Below, one piece after another: positions 1 through 9,752 of a stretch of 64,000 nucleotides of DNA; position 1 is the first letter of the stretch, and the number at the start of each line of letters is the position of its first letter. This DNA is from Bacteroidales bacterium (GTDB lineage Bacteria > Bacteroidota > Bacteroidia > Bacteroidales > JAADJA01): contig JAIOZL010000005.1 in assembly GCA_021740645.1 (NCBI GenBank), forward strand, positions 62,001 through 126,000, written 5' to 3'. The notes under the pieces were generated by a model. That model saw only the letters and a list, made by a program, of their open reading frames with translations, made no database searches and was not told the origin of the DNA. Made by a program: the position numbers and the translations under genes.

Positions 1-2
1 GT

Positions 3-1559
3 ATCACTGATTGGCCCGAACAGGCAAAAAATCCTTTTGGTGAGGTCGTTGAAGTTTTAGGAGCCCCCGGCGACCATGATGTGGAAATGCACTCCATCCT
101 GGCTGATTTCGGATTCCCGGTGAGTTTTCCTAAAAATGTGGAAGCAGAAGCAGAGAAGATCAATACCGAAATTTCAAAGGAAGAAATTGCCAGCAGAAAT
201 GACTTCCGGGATGTATTTACTCTGACCATCGACCCTGAAGATGCCAAAGACTTTGATGATGCCATTTCCTTAAAAAAACTGAAAAACGGAAATTGGGAAG
301 TGGGAATACACATTGCTGATGTATCCCATTATGTAAAACCCGGAACCCTAATTGAAAAGGAAGCTTACGACCGGGCTACCTCAGTTTACCTTGTGGATAG
401 GGTTATCCCGATGTTGCCCGAAAAGCTTTCGAACAATGTCTGTTCTTTAAAACCCAATGAGGACAAATTGTGTTTCGCAGCTGTTTTCGAAATGAATGAT
501 AAAGCCGCTATTAAAAATGAATGGTTTGGTCGTACTGTCATCAATTCAAACAGGAGATATAATTATGAAGAAGTACAACAAGTGATTGAAGGGGGGGAGG
601 ATGAATTTAAAGAGCAAATCCTCACTATGCACAAATTATCTTCTACTTTAAGAAAGATCAGGTTCGAAAAAGGCGCTATTGCTTTTAAAAGCGAGGAGGT
701 GAAATTCAGGTTGGATGAAAATGGAAAACCCATTGAAGCCTTTATAAAAGAACAGAAAGAATCGAATATGTTAATTGAGGATTTTATGTTGCTTGCCAAT
801 CGTAGGGTTGCTGAAAAAATTGGTAAGAAACAAGGTTCGCGAGAGCCACGTACCTTTATTTATCGTATCCATGATCAACCCAATCCCGATAAACTTCAAA
901 CCTTTGCCGAATTTGTAAGCAAACTTGGATATAAGCTTCAGACTTCAGGACAGAAATCAATTTCGAGTTCGCTCAACCAGCTTTTTGTGGACATAAAAGG
1001 AAAAGGAGAAGAGAACATGATTGAGGCCATTGCCATCCGGACCATGGCCAAGGCGGTTTATTCAGTGAACAACATTGGCCATTATGGCCTGGCATTTAAA
1101 TATTACACCCACTTTACTTCCCCCATCCGGCGTTACCCCGACCTGATGGTGCATCGCCTGCTGGCTGATTACCTGCAGGGTGGCAAGTCGGTTGACCCCA
1201 CTCAATACGAGGAGAAATGCAAACATTCGTCTGAACTTGAGCGTAAAGCACTTGAAGCTGAACGTGCCTCAACTAAATACAAACAGGCTGAATTTTTATT
1301 GGATAAAGTAGGGCAGGAGTTTAATGGACTGATCACAGGTGTGAGTAAATGGGGAATATTTGTGGAATTGGACGGAAACAAGTGTGAAGGAATGATCTCT
1401 CTCAGGTACCTTGATGATGACTTTTATTACCTTGATGAGGACAATTATAAAGTAATGGGAGCCCAATTTGGTAAAGAATATAAACTCGGTGACCCTATCA
1501 GGATTAAAGTGAAAAAAATTAACCTTGCAAAAAAGCAAATGGACTTTGAACCCGTTTAA
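3..1559 (+). CDS. rnr: Ribonuclease R, 3' part (5' end outside window)
   Basis: Exoribonuclease that degrades structured RNA 3' to 5'. The reading frame is open from base 3, upstream of the ATG at 81 used in the ORF track, and reads NPFGEVVEVLG there, which is typical of RNase R just before the catalytic domain. The gene is therefore truncated by the window edge and does not start at 81. The RNB catalytic domain carries the Asp cluster in 'DPEDAKDFDDAIS', and the later 'HFTSPIRRYPDLMVHR' block is also characteristic. An S1 RNA-binding domain follows (GLITGVSKWGIFVEL). The protein ends soon after S1, without a long basic tail. It converges with the gene at 1581. Confidence 0.96.
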   Translation: MTDWPEQAKNPFGEVVEVLGAPGDHDVEMHSILADFGFPVSFPKNVEAEAEKINTEISKEEIASRNDFRDVFTLTIDPEDAKDFDDAISLKKLKNGNWEVGIHIADVSHYVKPGTLIEKEAYDRATSVYLVDRVIPMLPEKLSNNVCSLKPNEDKLCFAAVFEMNDKAAIKNEWFGRTVINSNRRYNYEEVQQVIEGGEDEFKEQILTMHKLSSTLRKIRFEKGAIAFKSEEVKFRLDENGKPIEAFIKEQKESNMLIEDFMLLANRRVAEKIGKKQGSREPRTFIYRIHDQPNPDKLQTFAEFVSKLGYKLQTSGQKSISSSLNQLFVDIKGKGEENMIEAIAIRTMAKAVYSVNNIGHYGLAFKYYTHFTSPIRRYPDLMVHRLLADYLQGGKSVDPTQYEEKCKHSSELERKALEAERASTKYKQAEFLLDKVGQEFNGLITGVSKWGIFVELDGNKCEGMISLRYLDDDFYYLDEDNYKVMGAQFGKEYKLGDPIRIKVKKINLAKKQMDFEPV

Positions 1560-1580
1560 CCTAAAAAATGTTCAACCGAA

Positions 1581-2915
1581 TTAGATGGGTGTAATATCAA
1601 GATTGAATGTGAATTTATAAAACAATTCAATGTGCAGTCCATTGTCAAGGCCTATCCTGAATCCAATCAACAACAATATTAAAATGACGAGGTAAAGCCA
1701 TTGAATCTGGTTGGGCTTTTTAAGTGTTTTAAACCCTTTAGAAGGTTTCGACATCCGGTTAAATAAAACCGGCAGCACAGCAAAGGCCATGGTAACCAAA
1801 TTCCCTGAATCGTAATTCATATTATTCGGCAGTTTGACAAGATAAATAAACGAGGCCCCGATCAACCAGGGTAAAACAACCTGGAAGAACAGAAACTTAA
1901 TTTTATTATTTTGCCTGATCCGGGTAACTGAATAGGAAGTCTCCAAAAAATTAGATGCAGCATAATATCCGATCAATCCAAGGATAAATAAAAAGACCAT
2001 GGAAAAGAGGATTTTCATAAATACACTCATGTATAACCAGGCGGCCACATAGCCGAAACCCTCATCAAAGGAAACACCTGAAGCAAAGGCACCCAGGAAA
2101 AGGTTGTACCCATGCAAACCAATCCAAAGGGTTAATAGTTTCAGGGTTTTATTGGTATGAATACGGTGTGATAAGACCCGCATAAACAACAAGGCGATCA
2201 ACAATGAGATAAGTGGGCCGGATAAGGTCACAATAATAATATTCAAACGATTCCAGAGTGGAGAATAGTCATTAAAAGCCAGATCGAAATAATAAAGTAC
2301 GGAATCAAGTTTCCATCGGGAGGCCGTGATTAAAACAGTTATTTGGTAGATCAAGTAGACGGCAAGGTAGGCAATAAGATAAGTAATAGTGGAATTTATG
2401 GTATAAACATAATAACTTTTATGCCTTTCTTTCTCTTTGTCGTCGGCCACTTCATTGGCTGCTGCCTCAATAGTAATTCCCTGATCCTTTTTATACTGGG
2501 GTATGAACCTTCGGATATATTCAATTCTTTTGCGTTCTTTTTCTTTCTTTAGCTGTTTTTTCTTAGCCCTTCTTCTGTGTTTTTTCTTTTTTCGGTCCGA
2601 TTTATACTTCTCCCAGTCAAACTTCTCCCGGAATTTTTTAAAGAGTGAAAACTTTCGACGGGCTTTTTTCTTTTTACCATATGTTTTTATCGAAGCCCGT
2701 GTGTTTTCAAATTTATGTTCTTCAACTTCTTCTTCTGAAGCATCGGGCCCTAAATAAGGCCTGAATTCTTTTGGTGCAGCATCGCTAATAAAGAGATTTT
2801 TAATAAACTTCCTTATCTTGCGTGTAAGTCTTTTAAGAGGGCCACTTTTATGGTGCCTTCTTCTTGAGCTTCTACTATGTTTCAAACCAACCTGGAAATT
2901 TTGTTTATAATTCAC
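1581..2915 (-). CDS. Unknown multi-spanning membrane protein with very basic N-terminal region
   Basis: Family not recognised. The first roughly 170 residues are hydrophilic and extremely rich in Lys/Arg (for example 'RKKKKHRRRAKKKQLKKEK'), with one acidic patch near residue 60 (ASEEEVEEHKFE). The rest is a membrane domain with about six or seven hydrophobic segments from roughly residue 175 to 435, including a conspicuous 'GLHGYNLFLGAFASG' loop. The basic part is probably cytoplasmic and might contact nucleic acid, ribosomes or lipid head groups; this is inference. The start used is GTG at 2915. A TAnnTTTG-like box overlaps that codon, so the true start or promoter is uncertain. It is divergent from the exosortase gene, 81 bp away. 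Confidence 0.8.
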   Translation of the reverse strand: MNYKQNFQVGLKHSRSSRRRHHKSGPLKRLTRKIRKFIKNLFISDAAPKEFRPYLGPDASEEEVEEHKFENTRASIKTYGKKKKARRKFSLFKKFREKFDWEKYKSDRKKKKHRRRAKKKQLKKEKERKRIEYIRRFIPQYKKDQGITIEAAANEVADDKEKERHKSYYVYTINSTITYLIAYLAVYLIYQITVLITASRWKLDSVLYYFDLAFNDYSPLWNRLNIIIVTLSGPLISLLIALLFMRVLSHRIHTNKTLKLLTLWIGLHGYNLFLGAFASGVSFDEGFGYVAAWLYMSVFMKILFSMVFLFILGLIGYYAASNFLETSYSVTRIRQNNKIKFLFFQVVLPWLIGASFIYLVKLPNNMNYDSGNLVTMAFAVLPVLFNRMSKPSKGFKTLKKPNQIQWLYLVILILLLIGFRIGLDNGLHIELFYKFTFNLDITPI

Positions 2916-2996
2916 AAAGTTATGAAAGTTTTTATACTTTAGCTTTTTAGAAAAAAATAAATTGTATCGAAAACATCAGCTTCTAATTCCCTAAAA

Positions 2997-3599
2997 ATGA
3001 AAAACAAATTGGTTACAAGTATCAATGAATTGATAAAAAAATATCATTTATATGCTTTCAAAGATGTAGCAATTTTTATGATCATCTTACTTGTTTTTCA
3101 TGTATTATGGAAAATATTTGTGAATGATATCCTTTCTGTGGCATTCATTACCAGTTCAGGGTATTGGTTAGCCCATCAGGTTTATCTGGGAAGCAGATGG
3201 TTTCTCGAATTGGTTAATGTAAATGTTGTCGCTTTCGACGAATTCAACATTGGCGGAGCCCTCCGTAAAAATGTTTTTTATCATGCAGAAAACAACGGAT
3301 ATGTCGCTGTCAATTTAAGTTGTTCTGGAATAAAACAGTTTTACCAGTGGTTCTTCCTTATTGCTTTGTATCCGGGCCCATGGAAACATAAACTTTGGTT
3401 TTTCCCATTAGGCCTGGGAATTATCCATATTGTAAATATTATCAGAATTGTAGGAATGGTATATGTTACAATCTATCTGCCTGATAACTGGCATTTCATG
3501 CATGATTATGTAGCTCGTCCATTTTTCTATGTGGTGATGTTCCTTCTCTGGGTGTGGTGGAATGAAAAGTTTTACCTTAAATCAAAAAAGAGCCAGTAG
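2997..3599 (+). CDS. Exosortase/archaeosortase family membrane protease-transpeptidase
   Basis: Multi-pass membrane protein of 200 residues with the exosortase catalytic triad: Cys109 in 'NLSCSGIKQ', Arg150 in 'NIIRIVGM' and His169 in 'FMHDYVARP'. Known exosortases cleave short C-terminal sorting signals (PEP-CTERM-like) and are thought to attach the cargo to another molecule. The length fits the short Bacteroidota members, but the Xrt subclass cannot be assigned by eye. No protein in the window shows an obvious PEP-CTERM-type tail. The neighbours are an unknown membrane protein (divergent) and a GT2/GT39 pair (convergent), so any link to surface glycans is only suggestive. Confidence 0.88.
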   Translation: MKNKLVTSINELIKKYHLYAFKDVAIFMIILLVFHVLWKIFVNDILSVAFITSSGYWLAHQVYLGSRWFLELVNVNVVAFDEFNIGGALRKNVFYHAENNGYVAVNLSCSGIKQFYQWFFLIALYPGPWKHKLWFFPLGLGIIHIVNIIRIVGMVYVTIYLPDNWHFMHDYVARPFFYVVMFLLWVWWNEKFYLKSKKSQ

Positions 3600-3619
3600 A
3601 ACAGGCTTGCATTTTGTTT

Positions 3620-4342
3620 TTAACGACTCCAGGTATTGTATTTAATGATGCACCAGATTGCCCGCAGGCCATCTTTCCAACCTATTTTTTTGCCTTCATA
3701 AAATGTTCGGCCATAATAAGATATCCCCACTTCATAAATCCTAATGCCCTTTATCCTGCTCAACTTAGCTGTAACTTCCGGTTCAAACCCAAACCTTTTT
3801 TCTTTAAGGACTATCTTTTTAAGTATAGAGGTACGGATGAGCTTATAACAGGTCTCCATGTCAGTGAGATTGAGGTCGGTGAAAATGTTTGAAAGAAAGG
3901 TGAGGAATTTATTCCCGATGGTATGCCAAAAGAATAAAATCCGGTGCGGATATCCACCAATAAATCTAGATCCGTAAACCACATCTGCCACATCATCAAG
4001 GGCAGGCCGAAGCAGTAAATTATATTCTTCTGGGTCATACTCCAGGTCAGCATCCTGTATTATAATAAAATCACCGGTGGCCAATTCAATCCCTTTGTGA
4101 ATTGCTGCCCCTTTGCCTTTATTCGCTTCCTGACTAAACAGCCTGATATTTGTATCAGGGTTTTCTTCCATATAAGTTTTAATAGTGCCCGCTGTATCAT
4201 CTGAGGAAAAATCGTTTACTATAATGATCTCCTTTTTTGTATCAAGAATAAGTTTAGCCTTTTTTATTTTATCGAGGATTTTATGTATCGTATTTGCCTC
4301 GTTATAGGCAGGAATTATCACGGATAATGTTTTCGGATCCAT
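3620..4342 (-). CDS. Family 2 glycosyltransferase (polyprenyl-phosphate sugar transferase-like)
   Basis: GT-A fold glycosyltransferase with the N-terminal '[13 protein letters not shown]' nucleotide-binding strand and an '[11 protein letters not shown]' block giving the DxD metal-binding motif at about residues 97-99. The later '[17 protein letters not shown]' and '[13 protein letters not shown]' blocks match the dolichyl-phosphate mannosyltransferase/DPM1-like branch, which makes polyprenyl-phosphate sugars. No C-terminal membrane segments are present. The upstream gene on the same strand is a GT39-type membrane transferase, which uses such lipid-linked sugars as donors, so a shared pathway is plausible. 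The 83-bp gap leaves co-transcription probable but unproven. Confidence 0.9.
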   Translation of the reverse strand: MDPKTLSVIIPAYNEANTIHKILDKIKKAKLILDTKKEIIIVNDFSSDDTAGTIKTYMEENPDTNIRLFSQEANKGKGAAIHKGIELATGDFIIIQDADLEYDPEEYNLLLRPALDDVADVVYGSRFIGGYPHRILFFWHTIGNKFLTFLSNIFTDLNLTDMETCYKLIRTSILKKIVLKEKRFGFEPEVTAKLSRIKGIRIYEVGISYYGRTFYEGKKIGWKDGLRAIWCIIKYNTWSR

Positions 4343-4425
4343 GTATTTTAATTATTTGATAATTTGTATAGCAAAACTAAGATTTTTTTACTTGACACAT
4401 TTTTGAAAATCCACACAATGCAAAG

Positions 4426-5964
4426 CTAATCCCAGCCTTTTAGTTCTTGTTCCAGGATAATTACTTTTTCGGATAATGGGAAATCAATAGAGTCAGTAAA
4501 AGGTTTAAAAATTGCGACTGTCATCCTCTTTTTCTGTAAGTCAGAAATCTGTTCTGTGTTGGGTATCACATTATAGGCTGTAAAATCAGTATAAAACATC
4601 GCTTCGATATAATGCCTTCCTTTTACATTAAACAAAACAGTACGATCAGGAAGTCCATTTTTAATTTCTATAAATATAGCCTTGTTGTGCATGAGTTGTT
4701 TTGCAACATGCCCATTGAGATCATGATTTTTTTGAATCACGGGGATGTCGGAGTTGTACCATATCAATAGAAGTAAGCCAACAGCGACGATTATTCCATT
4801 AATCGCTTTAACTTTTATTATTTTTAAAAGTGCCTGAATTAAAAAATCTAATACGGAAGCCAGGGCTATCCAAACCATGGTGGCAATAATAAAAGGGAAA
4901 GAAGGCATTTTTGTTTGAACAAGAGAATAGAATAAGTAAACAAAAATGATCATGGTTATGACTGCAAGGGCAAGGGTTTTTTTACGACTGGTAAAATATA
5001 AAACTACTAAAGCCGGTACAATTAAAATCTGTACCCATTTCCCAAACAACAAGGGGATTTGTTCGAGGTGGTACCAGAAACTGCCTCTATGCCCATCCAG
5101 AGCCTTCCAAATATGCCCTGAATAAATACTCATTTCGTTTGCCTTATCCTCCGGAAATTTTATCCAGGTATAAATTTGCCAGGGTGCAGCTATCAAAAAG
5201 ACGATAAATAATGACAAGACTATGGGTTGGATATGAACACCCCGATTGGGCCTCTTTTCCAGAGTTCGTTGAAAGAATAAATATGAACTCCAGCCTAAAA
5301 ATACAAGCAGGCCACCAAGCCATTTGCACAGGATGGCAAATCCTGAAAAAAGGCCAATCAATATTAACCAGTAAGCTTTCTTCTTATCCGGAGAATAAAG
5401 ATATTCAAGCCAGGACCATATACTTGCAGAAATATATAAAACGAAAGCTACATCATTATGTTCCAGTTCCTGCCTGCCCGAAACCAATTCCAATAAATAG
5501 AAGGAACTTGCTGATAACAGCGCTGCATAAAAACCAACATGTTTATTCGCAAGCAATTTCCCGGTACGGTAGCTTATTGGAACCATTAACCCGGCCATTA
5601 GCACATTCGGTAACCTGAGTGCCGTTTCATTTATGCCAAAAAGCTTAAAGCTTATGGCAATTTGCCAAAGGAAAAGGGGCTGCTTATGAAGCCATATGTG
5701 ATAACGATCCCAGCGGTCGTAAGCCATATCCAGCACCGGATTGGCGTAAAGCATGGGTTTAAAGGGATTTTTAACCATATTTTTTGCCACCAGAGCATGA
5801 AAACGCTCATCCCACATATTTAGGAAAGGATCGAACAGGGAGGCTGAAAAATAAAAGACCAATGCGGTAAGGCTTAACATTATAATTGCAATGCGATGTT
5901 TATCATAAATAAACAGTGCAATTGACAAGATAAAACCTATAGAAGAATAATAAATTAGCCCCAT
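4426..5964 (-). CDS. GT39/ArnT-like membrane glycosyltransferase
   Basis: Integral membrane protein of 512 residues with around ten hydrophobic segments. After the second segment it shows 'NMWDERFHALVAKNM', whose Asp52-Glu53 pair is the catalytic signature of the PMT/ArnT glycosyltransferase superfamily. These enzymes move a sugar from a polyprenyl-phosphate donor to lipid A, protein or another acceptor on the outer face of the inner membrane. A soluble domain of about 100 residues closes the protein. It lies 12 bp downstream of murF/alr on the same strand, so it is probably the distal part of that operon. The acceptor cannot be told from sequence. Confidence 0.88.
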   Translation of the reverse strand: MGLIYYSSIGFILSIALFIYDKHRIAIIMLSLTALVFYFSASLFDPFLNMWDERFHALVAKNMVKNPFKPMLYANPVLDMAYDRWDRYHIWLHKQPLFLWQIAISFKLFGINETALRLPNVLMAGLMVPISYRTGKLLANKHVGFYAALLSASSFYLLELVSGRQELEHNDVAFVLYISASIWSWLEYLYSPDKKKAYWLILIGLFSGFAILCKWLGGLLVFLGWSSYLFFQRTLEKRPNRGVHIQPIVLSLFIVFLIAAPWQIYTWIKFPEDKANEMSIYSGHIWKALDGHRGSFWYHLEQIPLLFGKWVQILIVPALVVLYFTSRKKTLALAVITMIIFVYLFYSLVQTKMPSFPFIIATMVWIALASVLDFLIQALLKIIKVKAINGIIVAVGLLLLIWYNSDIPVIQKNHDLNGHVAKQLMHNKAIFIEIKNGLPDRTVLFNVKGRHYIEAMFYTDFTAYNVIPNTEQISDLQKKRMTVAIFKPFTDSIDFPLSEKVIILEQELKGWD

Positions 5965-5976
5965 GAATTTAGAGTC

Positions 5977-8463
5977 TTATTCATGATAATAAACTCGTTT
6001 TACCCTCCTTGAAATATTTGTAAGGACTTCGTAAGGGATAGTATCGAGCGTTTTAGCCATTTCAGAAATGGGGTATTCTTTCCCAAAAATAATCACATCA
6101 TCTCCTTCTTTTACGTCAATCCCGCTTACATCGATCATACACATATCCATACAAATATTCCCTACAATAGGCGCTTTTTGATTACGGATATAAATATAGC
6201 CATTCCCATTACCCAGCTTCCTGTTTAAGCCATCCGCATAACCAACCGGTACCACCGCAATCTGCATTTCCTCAGTGGCTTTGAATTGCCGGTTATAACC
6301 AACACTTTCTCCCGCCTGAATGGTTTTAATTTGTGAAATGGTTGACTTGAGTGTACTCACATGATCCAGCATTCCTATATCGTCTTGTGAATTAGGAATT
6401 CCGTATAAACTAATTCCTAACCGCACCATATCGAACTGAGCATCCGGAAACCGGGAGATTCCAGCAGAGTTCAAAATATGCATCATAACATGGTGGTCGG
6501 CATTTTCTTTGATCTTTTGTGCCATCCTTTTAAAAGCAGCAATTTGTTCCTTTGAAAAATCATCGTCGGAAGGATCTTCGCTGGAGGCCAGATGTGAAAA
6601 TACTGATTCCACATAAATCAATCGGATATTCATAAGCCGTTCAATTAAGGAATTTACCTCATCTTCTGTAAATCCAAGCCGATGCATCCCCGTATCAAGC
6701 TTAATGTGCACTTTTACGGGTTTGTTATCAGGAATGATATTAGCCCTTGTAGCTTCTTCAAGTAATTTTAGTGAACGAAAATTATAAATTTCAGGTTCCA
6801 GGTTATGTTTGATGATGGCATCAAAACTTTGTTCGTCAGGGTTCATCACCATAATTGGTGTTTTGATCCCTGCTTTCCGGAGTTCAACCCCTTCGTCTGC
6901 GTAGGCTACAGCCAAATAATCAATGTTGTGAAATTGAAGGATGTTGGCTATTTCAAAGCTCCCACTGCCATACGAAAAAGCTTTTACCATGGCCATTATT
7001 CGGGTTCCAGGTGTTATTTTTTTTCGATAATAGTCCAGGTTGTTTACCACTGCATTTAAATTGATCTCTAATACAGTTTCGTGGGCTTTCTGCTGAAGGG
7101 CATGGCTTATTTGTTCAAACTCAAAAACCCTTGCCCCTTTTAATAAAATGCTTTCATTTTGAAATTCAGCAAAAGAAAACTTTTTTAAAAACTCCTGGGT
7201 GTCAGGGAAAAACATGCTCGCCATATCAAACTGACTGGCTTGCTTACTAATGGCCGGGCCAATACCAATAAATCTACTGATTCCTTTTTGTTTTAATAAG
7301 CCTGCAATTTCACCGTAAAGATCACTTTCATTTAGGCCGCTTTGTAAGATATCTGAAAGGATCACTGATTTTTTAGTATGCTGATTTTGCTGATTCAGGA
7401 AATCCAGGGCAATATTTAGGGAGTTGATATCTGAATTGTAACTGTCGTTAATTATGCTGCAATGATTTATCCCTTCTTTCATTTCGAGACGCATAGCAAT
7501 GGATTGAAGCTTTTGCATGCGTTCTGAGATCTTTTCCGAAGAGTAACCCAGGCAAAGCATAGCAGCCCAACAATGGATTGCATTTTCGATAGACGCATCA
7601 TCAAGAAATGGAATACTGATACTAATATTTTTCTTTTTATAAACAGCGCTTATTTTGCATAACTTTTCTGCAGATTTATTTACTTCAGTAATTTTCAGAT
7701 CCGCATCAATTTTATGACTCCACGTAAATGCAGTTATGCTTTCAAGCAATTCCGATCGTATGATCGTTTCCTGAAGCTCATCATAATCAGGACTGTATAT
7801 TAATGTTTTAACCTTGGTAAAAAGCTTTAACTTTTCTCCGGCTTTTTGTTTATTCGTGATGAAATTTTCTGAGTGTGCTCCACCTATATTCGTGAAAATA
7901 CCTATGGAAGGATTAATAATGGGCTGCAAACGACTCATCTCATCTGGTTCCGATATACCCGCTTCGAAAATACCCAACTGGCTTTCTGGTTTTAACTGCC
8001 ATACTGATAATGGAACCCCAATTTGTGAGTTATAACTTTTCGGACTTCGTGTGATGAGGTAATCATCTGATAATAATTGAAAAAGCCACTCTTTCACAAT
8101 GGTTTTACCATTACTTCCGGTTATTCCAATAATCGGAATATCAAATTTTTTCCGGTGGGCGATGGCAATTTTTTGCAGGGCTTCCAGGGTATTATTTACC
8201 AGGATACAATTAGCGTCTTTAAATTGTATATCGGGTTTTGAAATGAGAAAATTTCGTACACCCAGGTGATATACTTCTTCAATGAATTTATGCCCGTCAT
8301 TTTTTTTCGTAATCAAAGGGATGAAAAGGCAGTTGGTGGCAGATATAAGCCTTCGCGAGTCAATTAAAATATCATCAATATTCTTTTCCTCATGAAGGTC
8401 GACAAGAATTTCTCCCCCGGTAATTTTTGCTATTTCACTAATTGTGTAAGTGGTGGTTAACAT
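5977..8463 (-). CDS. murF/alr: Bifunctional UDP-MurNAc-tripeptide:D-Ala-D-Ala ligase / alanine racemase
   Basis: Fusion protein of 828 residues. The N-terminal part (about 1-455) is MurF, with the ATP-binding loop 'GITGSNGKT' (Lys120) and Mur ligase central and C-terminal domains. The C-terminal part (about 456-828) is a PLP-dependent alanine racemase, with 'MVKAFSYGSGS' carrying the PLP lysine near residue 490 and 'VGYNRQF' and 'MDMCMIDVSG' downstream. Racemase makes D-Ala, and MurF adds D-Ala-D-Ala to the peptidoglycan precursor, so two steps of one pathway are joined. This fusion is common in Bacteroidota. pdxA, a PLP synthesis gene, ends 27 bp upstream, fitting cofactor supply in one operon. 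Confidence 0.96.
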   Translation of the reverse strand: MLTTTYTISEIAKITGGEILVDLHEEKNIDDILIDSRRLISATNCLFIPLITKKNDGHKFIEEVYHLGVRNFLISKPDIQFKDANCILVNNTLEALQKIAIAHRKKFDIPIIGITGSNGKTIVKEWLFQLLSDDYLITRSPKSYNSQIGVPLSVWQLKPESQLGIFEAGISEPDEMSRLQPIINPSIGIFTNIGGAHSENFITNKQKAGEKLKLFTKVKTLIYSPDYDELQETIIRSELLESITAFTWSHKIDADLKITEVNKSAEKLCKISAVYKKKNISISIPFLDDASIENAIHCWAAMLCLGYSSEKISERMQKLQSIAMRLEMKEGINHCSIINDSYNSDINSLNIALDFLNQQNQHTKKSVILSDILQSGLNESDLYGEIAGLLKQKGISRFIGIGPAISKQASQFDMASMFFPDTQEFLKKFSFAEFQNESILLKGARVFEFEQISHALQQKAHETVLEINLNAVVNNLDYYRKKITPGTRIMAMVKAFSYGSGSFEIANILQFHNIDYLAVAYADEGVELRKAGIKTPIMVMNPDEQSFDAIIKHNLEPEIYNFRSLKLLEEATRANIIPDNKPVKVHIKLDTGMHRLGFTEDEVNSLIERLMNIRLIYVESVFSHLASSEDPSDDDFSKEQIAAFKRMAQKIKENADHHVMMHILNSAGISRFPDAQFDMVRLGISLYGIPNSQDDIGMLDHVSTLKSTISQIKTIQAGESVGYNRQFKATEEMQIAVVPVGYADGLNRKLGNGNGYIYIRNQKAPIVGNICMDMCMIDVSGIDVKEGDDVIIFGKEYPISEMAKTLDTIPYEVLTNISRRVKRVYYHE

Positions 8464-8490
8464 GGATGAAAATAATAAGCTTATAACGTT

Positions 8491-9714
8491 TTATTCCTTG
8501 TTGTCCTCTAAGGTCTCAGGATTTTCTCCCGATACTGAGTTTTCTTCCGGTATTTCTTTTACCTCTTCCGGGTTGTCATTTTTCTGCTCTCTAAATTGCT
8601 TTTTCTCGGGAATTCCTGGTTTTGGATAAGGCCGGGATTTGTTGGCGTTTTGTGGTTCGGCAACCTCTTCCACCAGTGGATTTTTATTCAACTCCAAATA
8701 TTCATTTCTATTCCGATGTATATCCATGGCAAGGTATATAGCCTGCCGCAGTGAGTTGGGTGAAGCCACGTTTTTCCCAGCAATATCAAAAGCTGTACCA
8801 TGGGCGGGTGAAGTACGAATAACTGGCAGTCCGGCAGTATAATTTACCCCGGTATCAAACGAAAACGTTTTAAAAGGTAACATTCCCTGATCATGATACA
8901 TGGCAAGGATAGCATCGAAGTTTTTGTAATTCAACGAACCAAAAAACCCATCAGCCGGATATGGCCCAATGGCAAGGATATTGTCATCGTTTGCTTTTTG
9001 TATGGCCGGAATAATGACTTCTGCCTCTTTTGTCCCAATTAAACCGCTATCGCCTGCATGCGGATTTAAACCAAGTACCGCAATTTTAGGTTTGCGGATA
9101 TTGAAATCCATTTTTAGGGATTTATTTAAAACCCTGATCTTACTTAAAATGAGGTCTGTAGTAATTGTATCAGCTACTTCCGAAAGAGGAATATGCCCAG
9201 TGAGAATTCCGATACGCAATTCATCACTTACCATGATCATCAGGTGATCGTCTTCGTCGAATTTGCTTGCCAGATAATCAGTATGCCCCTTAAAATTAAA
9301 GTTATCTGATTGAATGTTTTGTTTGCTGATCGGCGCTGTTACCAAAACATCTATTTTCCCCCACTTTAAATCTTCAACTGCTTTTTCAAGGGCAATAATT
9401 GCAACATCACCGGCGGCTTTGGTTATTTTCCCAATCTCAATTTTTACCTCATCATTAAAACAATTTATAATGTTGGCCCTTTTCGGGTTGGCATAATCTG
9501 CTTTTTTTATAAGGTTTAAGCTGGTATCCTGCAGATCCAGTGTTTTTCTATAATAGGAGGCGATTTTTGATGAGCCATAAACAATGGGTGTATAAAGTTC
9601 AAGAGTCCTTTTATCCATTAAGGTTTTAATTATGATCTCATAGCTGATTCCGTTAAAATCACCATGTGTTATCCCTACCTTTATTGTATTTGATGTGTTA
9701 TCCAGAGGATTCAT
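8491..9714 (-). CDS. pdxA: 4-hydroxythreonine-4-phosphate dehydrogenase with charged C-terminal tail
   Basis: NAD-dependent enzyme of the DXP-dependent pyridoxal 5'-phosphate pathway. The three metal-binding histidine blocks are all visible: 'FKGHTDYLASKF', 'LNPHAGDSG' and 'AMYHDQGMLPFK'. The opening 'KVGITHGDFNGISYEII' and the 'RTSPAHGTAFDIAGK' block are also diagnostic. The family is normally about 330-350 residues. This protein has 407, because after about residue 350 it carries a Pro/Glu/Asn-rich tail of roughly 55 residues that looks disordered. It sits between pepA (38-bp gap) and murF/alr (27-bp gap), all leftward, probably one transcript. Confidence 0.95.
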   Translation of the reverse strand: MNPLDNTSNTIKVGITHGDFNGISYEIIIKTLMDKRTLELYTPIVYGSSKIASYYRKTLDLQDTSLNLIKKADYANPKRANIINCFNDEVKIEIGKITKAAGDVAIIALEKAVEDLKWGKIDVLVTAPISKQNIQSDNFNFKGHTDYLASKFDEDDHLMIMVSDELRIGILTGHIPLSEVADTITTDLILSKIRVLNKSLKMDFNIRKPKIAVLGLNPHAGDSGLIGTKEAEVIIPAIQKANDDNILAIGPYPADGFFGSLNYKNFDAILAMYHDQGMLPFKTFSFDTGVNYTAGLPVIRTSPAHGTAFDIAGKNVASPNSLRQAIYLAMDIHRNRNEYLELNKNPLVEEVAEPQNANKSRPYPKPGIPEKKQFREQKNDNPEEVKEIPEENSVSGENPETLEDNKE

Positions 9715-9752
9715 TGTTGTTTTTCTTTTTAAATTAATATTCTGAATAATGG

